From Actinoplanes couchii (GTDB taxonomy: Bacteria; Actinomycetota; Actinomycetes; Mycobacteriales; Micromonosporaceae), in NCBI RefSeq assembly GCF_016862075.1, contig NZ_BOMG01000117.1:1-64000 (forward strand): a DNA stretch of 64,000 bases, read 5' to 3'. The position numbers were made by a program, and so were the translations under genes. Under the pieces are notes generated by a model. It was not told the origin of the DNA, made no database searches, and saw nothing but the letters and a program-made list of their open reading frames with translations. Shown piece after piece: positions 33,974 to 41,611 of the stretch (positions are counted from its first letter, which is position 1; every line of letters starts with the position of its first letter).

Positions 33974-35038
33974 ATGACTCTCTGGACCCCCACCACCGTC
34001 GGCGCGATCGAACTGCCGCACCGGCTCGCGATGGCGCCGATGACCCGCGACCGGTCGCACGCCGACGGTGTGCCCACCGACCTCAACCGGGAGTACTACA
34101 CGCAGCGCGCGTCGATGGCGCTGATCGTCACCGAGGGCACCCAGCCGTCGGCCGACGGGCAGGGTTACCTGCTCACACCCGGTATCTACACCGCGGCACA
34201 CATCGACGGCTGGCGTACGGTGACCGACGCCGTGCACGCCGCCGGTGGCCGGATCGTGGTGCAGCTGATGCACACCGGCCGGATCGCGCACCCGGACAAC
34301 ACCCCGCACCACCGGCAGCCGGTCGCGCCGTCGGCGGTGCGCCCGTCGGGTGTCATGTTCACCGCCACCGGCCCGCAGGAGATGCCCGTCCCGCGGGCCC
34401 TGGAGACCGGCGAGATCGCCGGCGTGGTCGACGAGTTCCGGCACGCCGCGGCGTCGGCGATCGCGGCCGGCTTCGACGGTGTCGAGATCCACGGCGCCAA
34501 CGGCTACCTGATCCACCAGTTCCTGTCGAGCAACGCCAACCAGCGCACCGACGGTTACGGCGGCAGCGTCGCCAACCGGATCCGGTTCGCCGTCGAGGTC
34601 GTGCGGGCGGTGGCCGGGGAGATCGGCGCGGCCCGGACCGGGTTGCGTCTCTCACCCGCCAACCCCTACAACGACATCACCGAGTACGACACCGCGGAGC
34701 TGTACCCGGCCCTGGTCGACGCTCTCGCTCCGCTGAACCTCGCCTACCTGCACCTGATCCACGCCGGTGACGACGACCTGCTGGGCAAGCTGCGTGCCGG
34801 GTGGCCGACGGCGCTGGTGCTCAACCGGGCCGGCGCGCCCCTCGACCGGCGGGCCGCCGACCTCGACACCGGCCTGGCCGACGTGATCACGGTCGGCGCC
34901 GCCGCCCTGGCCAACCCCGATCTGCCGGTACGGCTACGGACCGGCGCCGCACTGAACGAGCCCGACCCGTCCACCTTCTACGGCGGCGACCACCGCGGGT
35001 ACACCGATTATCCCGCCCTGGCCCCCGCGGACCACTGA
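33974..35038 (+). CDS. Old Yellow Enzyme-family ene reductase
   Basis: The 354-residue FMN barrel matches alkene reductases (NemA/OYE): LAMAPMTRDRS, VQLMHTGRIAHP, GFDGVEIHGANGYLIHQFLS, then NQRTDGYGGSVANR and FYGGDHRGYTDYP. The HxxN active-site pair (HGAN) and the flavin residues are present. AAGGA precedes the ATG at 33974. It follows the quinone oxidoreductase by 14 bases and would reduce activated double bonds of enones, maleimides or nitro compounds with NADPH. Confidence 0.92.
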   Translation: MTLWTPTTVGAIELPHRLAMAPMTRDRSHADGVPTDLNREYYTQRASMALIVTEGTQPSADGQGYLLTPGIYTAAHIDGWRTVTDAVHAAGGRIVVQLMHTGRIAHPDNTPHHRQPVAPSAVRPSGVMFTATGPQEMPVPRALETGEIAGVVDEFRHAAASAIAAGFDGVEIHGANGYLIHQFLSSNANQRTDGYGGSVANRIRFAVEVVRAVAGEIGAARTGLRLSPANPYNDITEYDTAELYPALVDALAPLNLAYLHLIHAGDDDLLGKLRAGWPTALVLNRAGAPLDRRAADLDTGLADVITVGAAALANPDLPVRLRTGAALNEPDPSTFYGGDHRGYTDYPALAPADH

Positions 35039-35048
35039 GCGGCGGGTC

Positions 35049-35660
35049 TCAGCCGAGGGCGGCGATCCGGGTGGTGACCTCGTCCGCGGTGGCGTTGCCA
35101 CGGGCGAGCGTGACGACCTCGTCACCACGGATCGCCACCAGGGTGGGGAATCCGGTGGCGCCGAGCCGGGCGGCGCGCTCGAAGTCGGCGTGCGCCGCCG
35201 CCAGGCTCGCCGGATCCTGGAAGGCCTCGACCACGGCGTCCGCGTCGAGCCCGGCCGACGTGGCGATCAGCCGGTACGTGCCGGGCTCGGACAGGCTGTG
35301 CCCGTCCAGGTAGAACGCCGACTGCATGATCTCGGCCAGCTCGACCGGGGAGTGGGTGCCGGTGGTGCGCAGGGCCGCGAAGCCCCGGGCGGCGGCCTCG
35401 GAGTCCATCACGAACGATCCGTCGGCGATCAGTCGCTGGTAACCCGCGCCGAACCGGGCGCCGGTGATCTCGCTGATCTTCGCGTTCGCCCCGTCGATGT
35501 AACCGAACCGGCCGATCGGCACCCGTCGCTCGCCGACGAACAGGCCACCGGAGACGACCTCGATCGGCAGGTGCGGGTGGCGGGCGGCGACCTCCCGGAT
35601 CGTGGTGGCGAAGCCGTGGCACCAGCCGCAGTAGGCGTCGAAGACGTAGACGAGCCGCAT
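35049..35660 (-). CDS. DsbA-family (FrnE-like) oxidoreductase
   Basis: The 203-residue thioredoxin-fold protein begins MRLVYVFDAYCGWCHGF, with the redox motif CGWC at residues 11-14, a helical insertion and the cis-Pro strand GATGFPTLVAI near the end. No signal peptide is present, so it is cytoplasmic like FrnE/2-hydroxychromene-isomerase-type relatives. It lies 77 bases downstream of the MarR gene on the same strand, with a small dyad between. A role in oxidative or electrophile stress, together with the convergent OYE operon, is inference. Confidence 0.85.
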   Translation of the reverse strand: MRLVYVFDAYCGWCHGFATTIREVAARHPHLPIEVVSGGLFVGERRVPIGRFGYIDGANAKISEITGARFGAGYQRLIADGSFVMDSEAAARGFAALRTTGTHSPVELAEIMQSAFYLDGHSLSEPGTYRLIATSAGLDADAVVEAFQDPASLAAAHADFERAARLGATGFPTLVAIRGDEVVTLARGNATADEVTTRIAALG

Positions 35661-35710
35661 GGGAAATCCTGACGGAGAGGGGCTGAGGAAACTCCCTTAC
35701 CCTACAACAT

Positions 35711-35722
35711 CTGACACGTCAG
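35711..35722 (-). promoter_or_regulatory. Small dyad upstream of the DsbA-like gene
   Basis: CTGAC and GTCAG flank AC in the 77-base gap between the MarR stop and the DsbA-like start, 51 bases before the latter. It is a candidate MarR site, short and unproven. Confidence 0.35.
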
Positions 35723-35737
35723 GCATTTATCGGCGGT

Positions 35738-36229
35738 TCAGCGCAGCCGCGGCACCTCGTCACGGGCCGCGTGGCTCAGGATCCGCAGATCGTCCATGAA
35801 CCGCTCCCGGTGCCCGGCCGGCAACGGGTCGACGAAGTACCGCTGGATGTTCTCCACGTGCAGCCGGGACGCGCGGACCACCGTCTCCTCGCCCAGCGCC
35901 GTGAGCCGGACCAGGCGGCTGCGCCGGTCACCGGGGTCGTCCGCGCGTGCCACCAGCCCGGCCGCCTCCATGCGGTCGACCAGCCGGGTCACGCCACCGG
36001 TGGTCAGCACCTGCTCCTGGGCCACGCTGCGCATCGGCAGCCCGGCGCCGCCGGCCCGGCCGAGGATCAGCAGCACCTCGAACATCAGGTGGCTGATGCC
36101 GCACTGCTCCTCCAGGGCACGCCCGAGGATGTAGTCGAGGCGGTTCGCCGCACCCTGCAGCCGCCCGAAACCGAGCACCAGCTCGTGATCCGCGGCCTGT
36201 TTCGCCGTCGAGATCTCCGCACTCGTCAT
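35738..36229 (-). CDS. MarR-family regulator
   Basis: The 163-residue protein has the MarR winged helix: LLILGRAGGAGLPMRSVAQEQ, LTTGGVTRLVDRMEAAGLV and the wing RADDPGDRRSRLVRLT. It probably forms a dimer through its terminal helices. GGAAGG lies before the ATG. It precedes the DsbA-like gene on the same strand, and MarR proteins often control such neighbours in response to phenolics or oxidants. No Cys is present in the DNA-binding part, so direct thiol sensing is unlikely. Confidence 0.87.
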   Translation of the reverse strand: MTSAEISTAKQAADHELVLGFGRLQGAANRLDYILGRALEEQCGISHLMFEVLLILGRAGGAGLPMRSVAQEQVLTTGGVTRLVDRMEAAGLVARADDPGDRRSRLVRLTALGEETVVRASRLHVENIQRYFVDPLPAGHRERFMDDLRILSHAARDEVPRLR

Positions 36230-36285
36230 TCGTGTCCTTCCGTGTCTCCCGGTCCCGATCGGCGAAGGCTACCCGCGAGCTGCCG

Positions 36286-36344
36286 ATGAGAACGTCTTCA
36301 TGATCATCCCGGGAAGGATGAAAGGATCTTCACGGCGTTCTCAT
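36286..36344 (+). promoter_or_regulatory. Leader with inverted and repeated motifs before the kinase operon
   Basis: ATGAGAACG (36286-36294) and CGTTCTCAT (36336-36344) are perfect 9-bp inverted repeats 41 bases apart. TCTTCA is repeated inside them (36295 and 36327). OmpR-type regulators often bind spaced repeats in their own promoters, so autoregulation by the 38226 product is a reasonable guess. Confidence 0.35.
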
Positions 36345-36378
36345 GACCAGGTCATCGCTGGTCGGCAGGCTGACCGGT

Positions 36379-36705
36379 GTGAAAGTCCTTCCCCGGTTGC
36401 TGGTTCTGCTCGCGGTTCTCGCCGTGCCGGTGCTGCTCGCGGTGGCCAGTCAGGCGATGACCCGGCCGCCCGACCCGCCCCGGCTGCCGAGCGCCCCGAT
36501 CGACGTGTCGTTCGCCCCGCAGCCGTCCGCCACCGCGCCCGGACCCGTCTCACCCTCCGCCGGACCGGCACCCGGCGGGACACCCGGCGGCGAGACGAGT
36601 CCCAGCGCGTCGGCGAGCCCCAGCGAGGACCTCGGCGTCATCCGGACGCCCCGGCCCACCCTCGACGACGATGACGACGACCTGGAGACCGGCGATGACG
36701 ACTGA
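36379..36705 (+). CDS. Small membrane protein with acidic tail
   Basis: The 108-residue protein has one helix or signal peptide (LPRLLVLLAVLAVPVLLAV), a Pro/Ser/Gly-rich stretch of about 60 residues and a final tail with five consecutive Asp and a closing GDDD. It is not a family I recognise. GTG at 36379 puts the helix at the N-terminus; an ATG at 36343 is possible. Its end overlaps the kinase gene by 11 bases, so it is the first gene of the operon. The exported acidic tail could bind cations or act as a sensor accessory; that is inference. Confidence 0.5.
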   Translation: MKVLPRLLVLLAVLAVPVLLAVASQAMTRPPDPPRLPSAPIDVSFAPQPSATAPGPVSPSAGPAPGGTPGGETSPSASASPSEDLGVIRTPRPTLDDDDDDLETGDDD

Positions 36706-38149
36706 TCCACCGGTCAGCCGGGGATCGTCGGTCCCGGCCCGCTGGCGGATCACCGGATGGATCCTGCTCGCCACCACGATCGCGCTGACCGCGGTGATCG
36801 TGACCGTGCGCAGCGCGCTGCTCGCCGACGGGGAACGCCGGGCCAACGCCGAACTGGTGCAGGAGGCCGCCGAGTTCTCCGCGTTCCTCGCCGAGGGTGT
36901 CGACCCGACCACCGCGCAGGCCTTCACCTCACCGGACCGGGTGCTGGAGGTCTACCTGAACCGTCAGCACCCGGACGACGACGAGGTGCTGCTCGGGCTG
37001 GTCGGCGCGGACGTGCTGCAGGCCGACCGGCCCGGCCGGGGTGTGGCCGCCGCGCCGTACGACCTGGCCGCCGACGCCGGGCTGCTGGCCGCGTTCACCG
37101 ACCCGGCGCACACCTTCGGCACCACCGGCACTCCGGCCGGGCCGATGCGCTGGGGCCGGGTCGACGTCGGCGCGGCGACGGCCCGCGGCTCGCTGGTCAT
37201 CGCGATCTTCACCGAGCAGCGCCGGGACGAGACCGACCAGGTCGTACGGCTGATGGCGCTGGTGTCGTTGGGTGGTCTGCTGTTGACCCTGGCGATCGGC
37301 TGGATCGCGGCCGGCCGGATCCTGGCGCCGGTCCGCGCCCTGCACGAGGTAGCCGCCGACATCGGCGAACGGGACCTGACCGTGCGGGTGCCGGTGCACG
37401 GCCGCGACGACATCGCGGCGATGGCCGAGACCTTCAACGCGATGCTGGACCGCCTGGAGGAGGCGTACGGGCTGCAGCGGCGGTTCGTCGACGACGCCGC
37501 CCACGAACTGCGCACCCCGATCACGGTGATCCGCGGGCACCTGGAACTGCTCGGCGACGACCCGGCCGAACGGGCGCACACCCTGCGGCTGGTCGACGAC
37601 GAACTGGCCCGGATGAGCCGGATCGTCTCCGACCTGCTGGTGCTGGCCCGGGCGGAACGACCGGACTTCGTCAACGCCCGCCCGGTCGAGACCACCGACC
37701 TGATGCTCGACATCGAGGCCAAGTGCCAGGCGCTCGCCGACCGGTCCTGGCTGCTCGGCGACATCGCCGAGGGCGCCGTCACGATCGACGGCCAGCGGGT
37801 CACCCAGGCGGTGCTGCAGCTCGCGGCCAACGCGGTGCAGCACACCGCGGACGGCGACGAGATCCGGATGGGCTCCCGGTTCGAGGGGGTGGGCGACCGG
37901 CGACGGCTGCTGCTGTGGGTCTCGGACACCGGTCCCGGCGTACGGCCGGAAGAGGTTGAAGAGATCTTCGAAAGGTTCCATCACGGATCCGCGACCCGGG
38001 CGGGGGCCGGCCTGGGGCTGGCGATCGTGCGGGCCATCGCCGACGCGCACGGCGGCCGGGCGTTCGTCCGCAGCACCCCCGGCGAGGGCGCCACGTTCGG
38101 CCTGGACCTGCCCGCACCCGACGACACCACGGAGGTGATCAACGCATGA
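36695..38149 (+). CDS. Sensor histidine kinase
   Basis: The 484-residue kinase has two helices (about residues 17-37 and 186-206) framing an extracytoplasmic sensor, then HAMP, the HisKA box (VDDAAHELRTPITVIRGHLE) and an HATPase domain with ANAVQH, DTGPGV and GAGLGLAIV. GGAG lies 7 bases before the ATG at 36695. It follows the acidic-tail protein with an overlap. A 27-codon frame overlaps its stop and leads to the response regulator. In this setting its likely signal is the substrate of the permease and kinase encoded downstream. Confidence 0.9.
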   Translation: MTTDPPVSRGSSVPARWRITGWILLATTIALTAVIVTVRSALLADGERRANAELVQEAAEFSAFLAEGVDPTTAQAFTSPDRVLEVYLNRQHPDDDEVLLGLVGADVLQADRPGRGVAAAPYDLAADAGLLAAFTDPAHTFGTTGTPAGPMRWGRVDVGAATARGSLVIAIFTEQRRDETDQVVRLMALVSLGGLLLTLAIGWIAAGRILAPVRALHEVAADIGERDLTVRVPVHGRDDIAAMAETFNAMLDRLEEAYGLQRRFVDDAAHELRTPITVIRGHLELLGDDPAERAHTLRLVDDELARMSRIVSDLLVLARAERPDFVNARPVETTDLMLDIEAKCQALADRSWLLGDIAEGAVTIDGQRVTQAVLQLAANAVQHTADGDEIRMGSRFEGVGDRRRLLLWVSDTGPGVRPEEVEEIFERFHHGSATRAGAGLGLAIVRAIADAHGGRAFVRSTPGEGATFGLDLPAPDDTTEVINA

Positions 38150-38229
38150 GCGAGCTTGCGAGCGAATCATCCAGCTCAGTTGTTGAGAACTCATGGCGAC
38201 GCCGGAGCGCAGCGGAGGTGTCGGCATGA
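38146..38229 (+). CDS. 27-residue bridging ORF/repeat-like element
   Basis: The frame MSELASESSSSVVENSWRRR plus seven residues begins with an ATGA overlap on the kinase stop and ends with an ATGA overlap on the response regulator start. It fills the gap exactly and supplies GGAGG (38214) for the regulator. The DNA contains the direct repeat GCGAGC-TT-GCGAGC. I think such Ser/Glu/Arg-rich elements recur in related genomes as small inserted repeats, but this must be checked. It is either a translated coupling peptide or a mobile repeat that stayed in frame. Confidence 0.4.
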   Translation: MSELASESSSSVVENSWRRRSAAEVSA

Positions 38230-38897
38230 GCCGGATCCTGATCGCCGAGGACGACGTCAACATCGCCTCGTTCATCCAGAAGGGGCTGCACTCGGCCGGG
38301 TTCGTCACCACCCACGTCGCCGACGGCGGCACCGCGCTGCTGCTGGCCCGGGGCGGCGGGTTCGACCTGGTCATCCTGGACATCGGCCTGCCGCTGATCG
38401 ACGGGTTCGAGGTGCTGCGGCAGCTGCGCGCCGAGGGCCTGCGGCTGCCGGTGATCGTGCTGACCGCCCGCGACGGCGTGGAGGACACCGTCGCCGGGCT
38501 GGAGGGCGGCGCCAACGACTACGTGTCCAAGCCGTTCCGGTTCGCCGAGTTGCTGGCCCGGATCCGGGTCCGGTTGCAGGAGGCCGGGCCGCCCCCGGCC
38601 GCCGGTGACGCCGGGATGCGGCTGGAACACGGCGACCTGCTGCTGGACCTGCGGACCCGGCGCGCGCACGTCGACGACCGGGTGTACGACCTGACCGCCC
38701 GCGAGTTCGGGCTGCTGGAGATGTTCCTGCGGCATCCCGGCCAGGTGCTGACCCGGGAACAGATCCTCGCGCACGTGTGGGGCTTCGACTTCGACCCGGC
38801 CTCGAACGTGGTCGACGTCTACGTCCGCACGCTGCGCAAGAAGGTCGGCGAGGCGCGGATCCACACCGTCTACGGGCAGGGTTACCGGCTGCCGTGA
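38226..38897 (+). CDS. OmpR/PhoB-family response regulator
   Basis: The 223-residue protein has a receiver (ILIAEDDVNIASF, phospho-Asp in LVILDIGLPLIDG, Lys in VSKPFRF) and a winged helix ending IHTVYGQGYRLP. GGAGG at 38214 and the receiver start decide the ATG at 38226 over one at 38193. It pairs with the kinase upstream, and its stop overlaps the permease start (GTGA), so regulator and transporter are coupled. Confidence 0.92.
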   Translation: MSRILIAEDDVNIASFIQKGLHSAGFVTTHVADGGTALLLARGGGFDLVILDIGLPLIDGFEVLRQLRAEGLRLPVIVLTARDGVEDTVAGLEGGANDYVSKPFRFAELLARIRVRLQEAGPPPAAGDAGMRLEHGDLLLDLRTRRAHVDDRVYDLTAREFGLLEMFLRHPGQVLTREQILAHVWGFDFDPASNVVDVYVRTLRKKVGEARIHTVYGQGYRLP

Positions 38898-40402
38898 CCA
38901 CCGTCGAGTACTCCACCACACCACCACCGGACCCGGCGCCCGGACGACCGGACCGCCCGGCCGTCAACCGGATCTCGCCACGCGTACTGCTGCCGGTCGT
39001 CGGTCTGGTCCTGGCCGGGCTGTTCGGCTGGGCCGCGACCCGGGCCGGCACCGGACCCGGCGGCGCGGCGACCGTCACCCTGCTCGTCTTCGCCGCCGCC
39101 GTCTGGTTCTGGACCTTCACCAAGGTCGACGACACCTACATCGCCCTCGGCGCGGCCACCCTGCTCGTGCTGGCCGGGGTGATCGACACCTCCGAGCTGT
39201 TCGCGACACTCGGCGACGAGACGGTCTGGCTGCTGCTGGCCGCGTTCGTGATCGCCGCCGGGCTGACGTCGTCCGGCCTGACCCGGCGGGCGGCCGCGTT
39301 CGTGGTCGCCGGGGCCGGCACCCCACGGCAACTGGTGCACCTGGTCACCGCGTCGATGGTGGTCACCACGTACGCGATGCCGTCCACCTCGGGCCGGGCC
39401 GCGCTGGCCGTGCCGGTCTTCACCGCGCTGGCCGCCGTCCTGGCCGAACGCCCGAAACTGGTGCGGGCGCTGTCGGTGCTGATCCCGTCGGTGATCCTGC
39501 TGTCCGCCGTCGGCTCCCTGCTCGGCGCCGGCGCCCACCTGGTCACCAGCCAGGTGGTGGCCGCCGCCACCGGCGAGGGCTTCAGCTTCGTCACCTGGAT
39601 GCTGCTCGGCCTGCCGCTCGCCCTGGCGTGCAGCCACGTCTGCGCCGAGATCGTGCTGTGGATGTTCACCGACCGGGCCGAACGGCGTGCCCCGGTGCAC
39701 GTGAGCGTCGCCGACCTCGACAACGATCCGGCACAACCCGTGACCGGACCCCTCACCGTGTACGAGTCACGAGCGGCCCTGCTGCTCGCCGCGGTCGTGA
39801 CGCTCTGGTGCACCGAGCCGCTGCACCACGTGCACCCGGCGATCGTGGCCCTGATCGGCGCGCTGGTCGCCACCTCGCCCCGCTACGGCGCCACCACCCT
39901 GAACAGCGCTTTCAAGACCGTACCGTGGTCGATGCTGTTGTTCCTGTCGGCGACCCTGGCGCTGGGGACCGCCCTGACCACCACCGGCGCCGCGGAATGG
40001 GTCGCGGGCGCCCTGCTCGGACCGTTCACCGGCGGCACCGCACCCGGGGTGTTCCTGGTGGTGATCGTGCTGGTCTCGGCCGCGTCGCACCTGCTGATCC
40101 AGTCCCGGTCGGCGCGGTCGGCGGTGCTGATCCCGGTGATCGTCGCGCTCGCCCCGCTGGCCGGTGTCAACCCGGCGGCGGCGGCTTTCGCGTCGACCGC
40201 CGCGGCCGGTTTCTGCCACACCCTGCCCAGCTCCGCCAAACCGGTCGGCATGTTCGCCCGGCTGGAGGGCGTGCCCACCTACACCCCACCGGACCTGCTG
40301 CGCCTGTCAGCGGTCCTCGCCCCGGCCACGATCGCCCTGGTCCTGGTCTTCACCTGGTTCGTCTGGCCGCTCCTCGGGCTGCCAGTGCTCCAGCCCCGGT
40401 AG
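38894..40402 (+). CDS. DASS/SLC13-type anion permease
   Basis: The 502-residue protein has about 12 helices. It carries a cytoplasmic Pro-rich start, a first-half block with SELFATLGDETVWLLLAAFVIAAGL then AMPSTSGRAALAVPV, and a second-half block with FLSATLALGTAL and FCHTLPSSAKPVGMF. The paired half-repeats with S/T-rich hairpins fit divalent-anion:Na+ symporters and related ArsB/NhaD-type carriers. It follows the response regulator with a stop-start overlap and precedes glycerate kinase by 15 bases, so glycerate, tartronate or a dicarboxylate is the likely substrate (inference). Confidence 0.8.
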   Translation: MTTVEYSTTPPPDPAPGRPDRPAVNRISPRVLLPVVGLVLAGLFGWAATRAGTGPGGAATVTLLVFAAAVWFWTFTKVDDTYIALGAATLLVLAGVIDTSELFATLGDETVWLLLAAFVIAAGLTSSGLTRRAAAFVVAGAGTPRQLVHLVTASMVVTTYAMPSTSGRAALAVPVFTALAAVLAERPKLVRALSVLIPSVILLSAVGSLLGAGAHLVTSQVVAAATGEGFSFVTWMLLGLPLALACSHVCAEIVLWMFTDRAERRAPVHVSVADLDNDPAQPVTGPLTVYESRAALLLAAVVTLWCTEPLHHVHPAIVALIGALVATSPRYGATTLNSAFKTVPWSMLLFLSATLALGTALTTTGAAEWVAGALLGPFTGGTAPGVFLVVIVLVSAASHLLIQSRSARSAVLIPVIVALAPLAGVNPAAAAFASTAAAGFCHTLPSSAKPVGMFARLEGVPTYTPPDLLRLSAVLAPATIALVLVFTWFVWPLLGLPVLQPR

Positions 40403-40417
40403 AAAGCAGCACACCCG

Positions 40418-41611
40418 ATGTCGATGATCGTTCCGCAGCGCATTCTGATCGCACCCAGCGGCTTCAAGGAGAGTCTGTCCGCACCCCAGGTCGCCCGGGC
40501 CATCGCCGCCGGGGTGCGCCGGGTCCTGCCCGGCGCCAACATCACCGCCGTGCCGGTGCCGGACGGCGGGGAGGGCACCGCCGAAGCCCTGGCCGACGCC
40601 ACCGGCGGCAGCCTGGTCCCGATCACCGTCACCGGCCCGGTCGGTGACCCGGTCACCGCCGCGTGGGCCCGGCTCGGCGGCGCCGCCCGGGGCACCGCGG
40701 TCGTCGAGATGGCCAGCGCGGCCGGTCTGAGCCTGGTCCCGGCCGACCGCCGCGACCCGACCCGGACCACCACCCACGGGGTCGGCGAGCTGATCCGGGC
40801 CGCCCTCGACGACGGCGCCCGGCGCATCCTGATCGGCTGCGGCGACTCCGGCACCAGCGACGGCGGAGCGGGCGCGCTGCAGGCCCTCGGCGCCCGGATC
40901 CTCGACGCCGACGGCCGTGACCTGCCGCCCGGCGGTGGCGCCCTGGCCCGCGCCGACCGCCTCGACCTGAGCGGCCTGCACCCCGGCGTGGCCGGCACCG
41001 AGATCGTGGTGGCCTGCAACCCGCACAACGTGCTGTGCGGGCCGGCCGGGGTGGCCCGGGTCTTCGCCGCTCAGAAGGGCGCGACACCGGACCAGATCGA
41101 GCAGCTCGCGCACGCTTTCGACGTGTGGGCGGCACTGCTGGACCGGGACGGCCGGCCGGGCGCGCTCGACGTGCGGTCCGGGCCGGGCACCGGCGCCTCC
41201 GGCGGGCTCGGCGCCGGGCTGGCCGCGGTCCTCGGGGCCCGGCTGGAACCCCGGTTCACCGCACTGCTCGACAGCGGCCTGGCCGGGTTCGACCTGGACG
41301 CGCTGATGGCCCGCGCCGACCTGGCGATCACCGCGGAGGGCGCGATCGACGGCCAGACCCGGATGAGCAAGGTCCCGGCCGAGGTGGCCCGCCGCGCCCA
41401 GCGCACCGGCACCCCGGTCCTGGCGCTGGCCGGTTCGCTGCGCGACGGCTCGGAGACGGTCCGGGACATCGGCATCGACACGGTGGTCGCGCTGCCGCCG
41501 GCACCGATGCCGATGGCGTACGCGGTGGCCAACGCCGAGCCGCTGCTGCGCGACGCCGCCGAACGGGCCCTGCGCCTGATCGTCCTGGGCGCCGCCATCG
41601 CCGCCCGCTAG
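40418..41611 (+). CDS. Glycerate kinase
   Basis: The 397-residue protein belongs to the GK1 (GlxK/GarK) family that phosphorylates D-glycerate to a phosphoglycerate. Motifs are LIAPSGFKESLSAPQVA, VPVPDGGEGTAEAL, IGCGDSGTSDGGAGALQALGA and ITAEGAIDGQTRMSKVP. Length is usual. It is the last gene of the operon and shares a CTAG stop overlap with the convergent STAND gene. With the upstream permease it forms an uptake-and-trap module controlled by the two-component pair. Confidence 0.92.
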   Translation: MSMIVPQRILIAPSGFKESLSAPQVARAIAAGVRRVLPGANITAVPVPDGGEGTAEALADATGGSLVPITVTGPVGDPVTAAWARLGGAARGTAVVEMASAAGLSLVPADRRDPTRTTTHGVGELIRAALDDGARRILIGCGDSGTSDGGAGALQALGARILDADGRDLPPGGGALARADRLDLSGLHPGVAGTEIVVACNPHNVLCGPAGVARVFAAQKGATPDQIEQLAHAFDVWAALLDRDGRPGALDVRSGPGTGASGGLGAGLAAVLGARLEPRFTALLDSGLAGFDLDALMARADLAITAEGAIDGQTRMSKVPAEVARRAQRTGTPVLALAGSLRDGSETVRDIGIDTVVALPPAPMPMAYAVANAEPLLRDAAERALRLIVLGAAIAAR

